Shown: piece by piece, positions 63,101 through 64,000 of the stretch
Numbering within the stretch: position 1 is the first letter of the stretch
Layout: each line of letters starts with the position of its first letter
DNA from: Epiperipatus broadwayi
Taxonomy: Eukaryota; Onychophora; Udeonychophora; Euonychophora; Peripatidae
NCBI GenBank assembly: GCA_028023455.1
Contig: JAQFVV010012511.1
Span: 3,903,777-3,967,776 of the forward strand
DNA length: 64,000 nt
Direction of reading: 5' to 3'
The notes under the pieces: model-generated
Database searches by the model: none
Told to the model about the DNA's origin: nothing
The model's input: only the letters and a program-made list of their open reading frames with translations
Translations under genes and position numbers: made by a program

Positions 63101-64000
63101 ATCTTGGAATAACAATTATAGCAATTAATTCAATCATTCCTTTAACAAAAGATAAAATTAGAAAATAGCTTTGATTAATTCTTTGAAGACTATTTATTAT
63201 CCAAATGTTAAACAAATTAACTAGCAAATAGATTACTGTCATTGTAAAGTTAAATATCAATCAATACTATATTTTTATTACAGTGTAAATAAGGAAATAA
63301 TAAACTATATTGATAACTTAACATTTTACTTGAATTTAAACTTCTTCTTTTTTTTTAAAAACAAATTTTTATATTCATAAAAAATTTTGTAATTAAAATA
63401 CTTATTGGTGCAAATTGTAGAATAATAAACATTTTAAAACATGGCAAATTCTTGCAATTAATTCTTTTAAATTTAAACTGGGAAGCTCCGACATTTTAAA
63501 AATGTAATATTGGGAAATTATTACGGTGATTAAATCACTTAGTAACCGACTTGAACAGACTTTTAAATTTAGCAATTCGTCTTATAATTATTACCACTAT
63601 GTTATATTTATGTTTATAGCAAATTTTGTGGTAATCAATTTGTATTAACTATTTTAAAATAAGCTTATCAAATTTACACCATTTTGCCTTTTTACAATTT
63701 TCTTTTCTTTCTCCCTCAAAAATAAACTATCCGACAATCTTCTCTTAAATTCGCGCTCTTTTCTTTTTTTACATTGGGGCATACGTAATTATTATTATTT
63801 ATTTTTAATAATTAATTTTAATTGAACAAATAGTTTTTTTAATTCAATGGAAATAATAATTGAAGTTCATTTTAAACAAATTAAAAAACAAAATATTATT
63901 TTTAATAATATTTTACCAAATTTTAATATGCTGTCAAATTTTTAAAAAGTTAAACATTTTGATATAGGGATTAGTATATTAGAATAAGCAAATTTAAATT
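60180..64000. other. AT-rich non-coding DNA with small direct repeats
   Basis: No supportable gene. ATGTATGCTCT recurs three times at ~61429-61466. A ~64-bp unit containing TGTATAGCATTTTATA is duplicated at ~62696-62815. Confidence 0.5.

Noticed and set aside
1-64000. CRISPR array, operons, bacterial promoters or origins
   Set aside because: No short regularly spaced repeats with unique spacers and no dense coding. The content is eukaryotic.

Overview
The window is strongly AT-rich eukaryotic nuclear DNA with no convincing cellular gene. I see no intact multi-exon gene, no operon-like organisation and no rRNA or functional tRNA gene. What can be recognised is almost all mobile-element debris: Penelope-like elements (PLEs) with GIY-YIG endonuclease domains, two related APE-type LINE copies, a 5'-truncated RTE-like LINE, tRNA-derived SINEs, a non-autonomous DNA transposon with an 8-bp target duplication, MITE-like foldbacks, tandem repeats and microsatellites. 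This mix fits an invertebrate animal genome (intergenic or intronic DNA). A lophotrochozoan such as a mollusc would suit, but the sequence does not prove any taxon.

Layout. 1-12.2 kb is non-coding AT-rich DNA with tandem duplications, one tRNA-derived SINE and a tRNA-like/PLE-tail composite. 12.27-15.68 kb holds a LINE bounded by a 19-bp direct repeat. Its 5' end is inverted (twin-priming signature), and its 3' UTR is interrupted by a nested palindromic insertion that has its own 13-bp direct repeat. 19.2-21.4 kb is a candidate solo-LTR or TIR element. 22.7-23.3 kb is a second foldback. 24.5-24.9 kb is a PLE endonuclease remnant. 27.8 kb is a hairpin next to a SINE. 28.8-29.1 kb is a relic of the 14.5-kb repeat. 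32.9-34.1 kb is a very young PLE palindrome. 37.0-38.4 kb is a DNA transposon with matching terminal inverted repeats and an 8-bp target duplication. 43.5 kb is a MITE. 45.9-47.9 kb is an older PLE inverted pair, followed directly by the RTE-like LINE fragment that starts with a hairpin. 51.7-53.5 kb is a second LINE on the minus strand. 53.86 kb may be another element terminus. 59.9-60.2 kb is a second MITE-like foldback.

The recurring theme is inverted-copy architecture. At 14.5, 22.7, 33 and 46 kb a unit or partial unit is followed by its reverse complement, and two LINEs carry inverted 5' ends. PLEs are known for direct/inverted partial copies (pLTRs), so the simplest reading is that PLE-type reverse transcription has shaped much of this interval. 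All coding sequences found are reverse transcriptase or GIY-YIG endonuclease pieces, and every one has at least one defect or lacks its 5' part.
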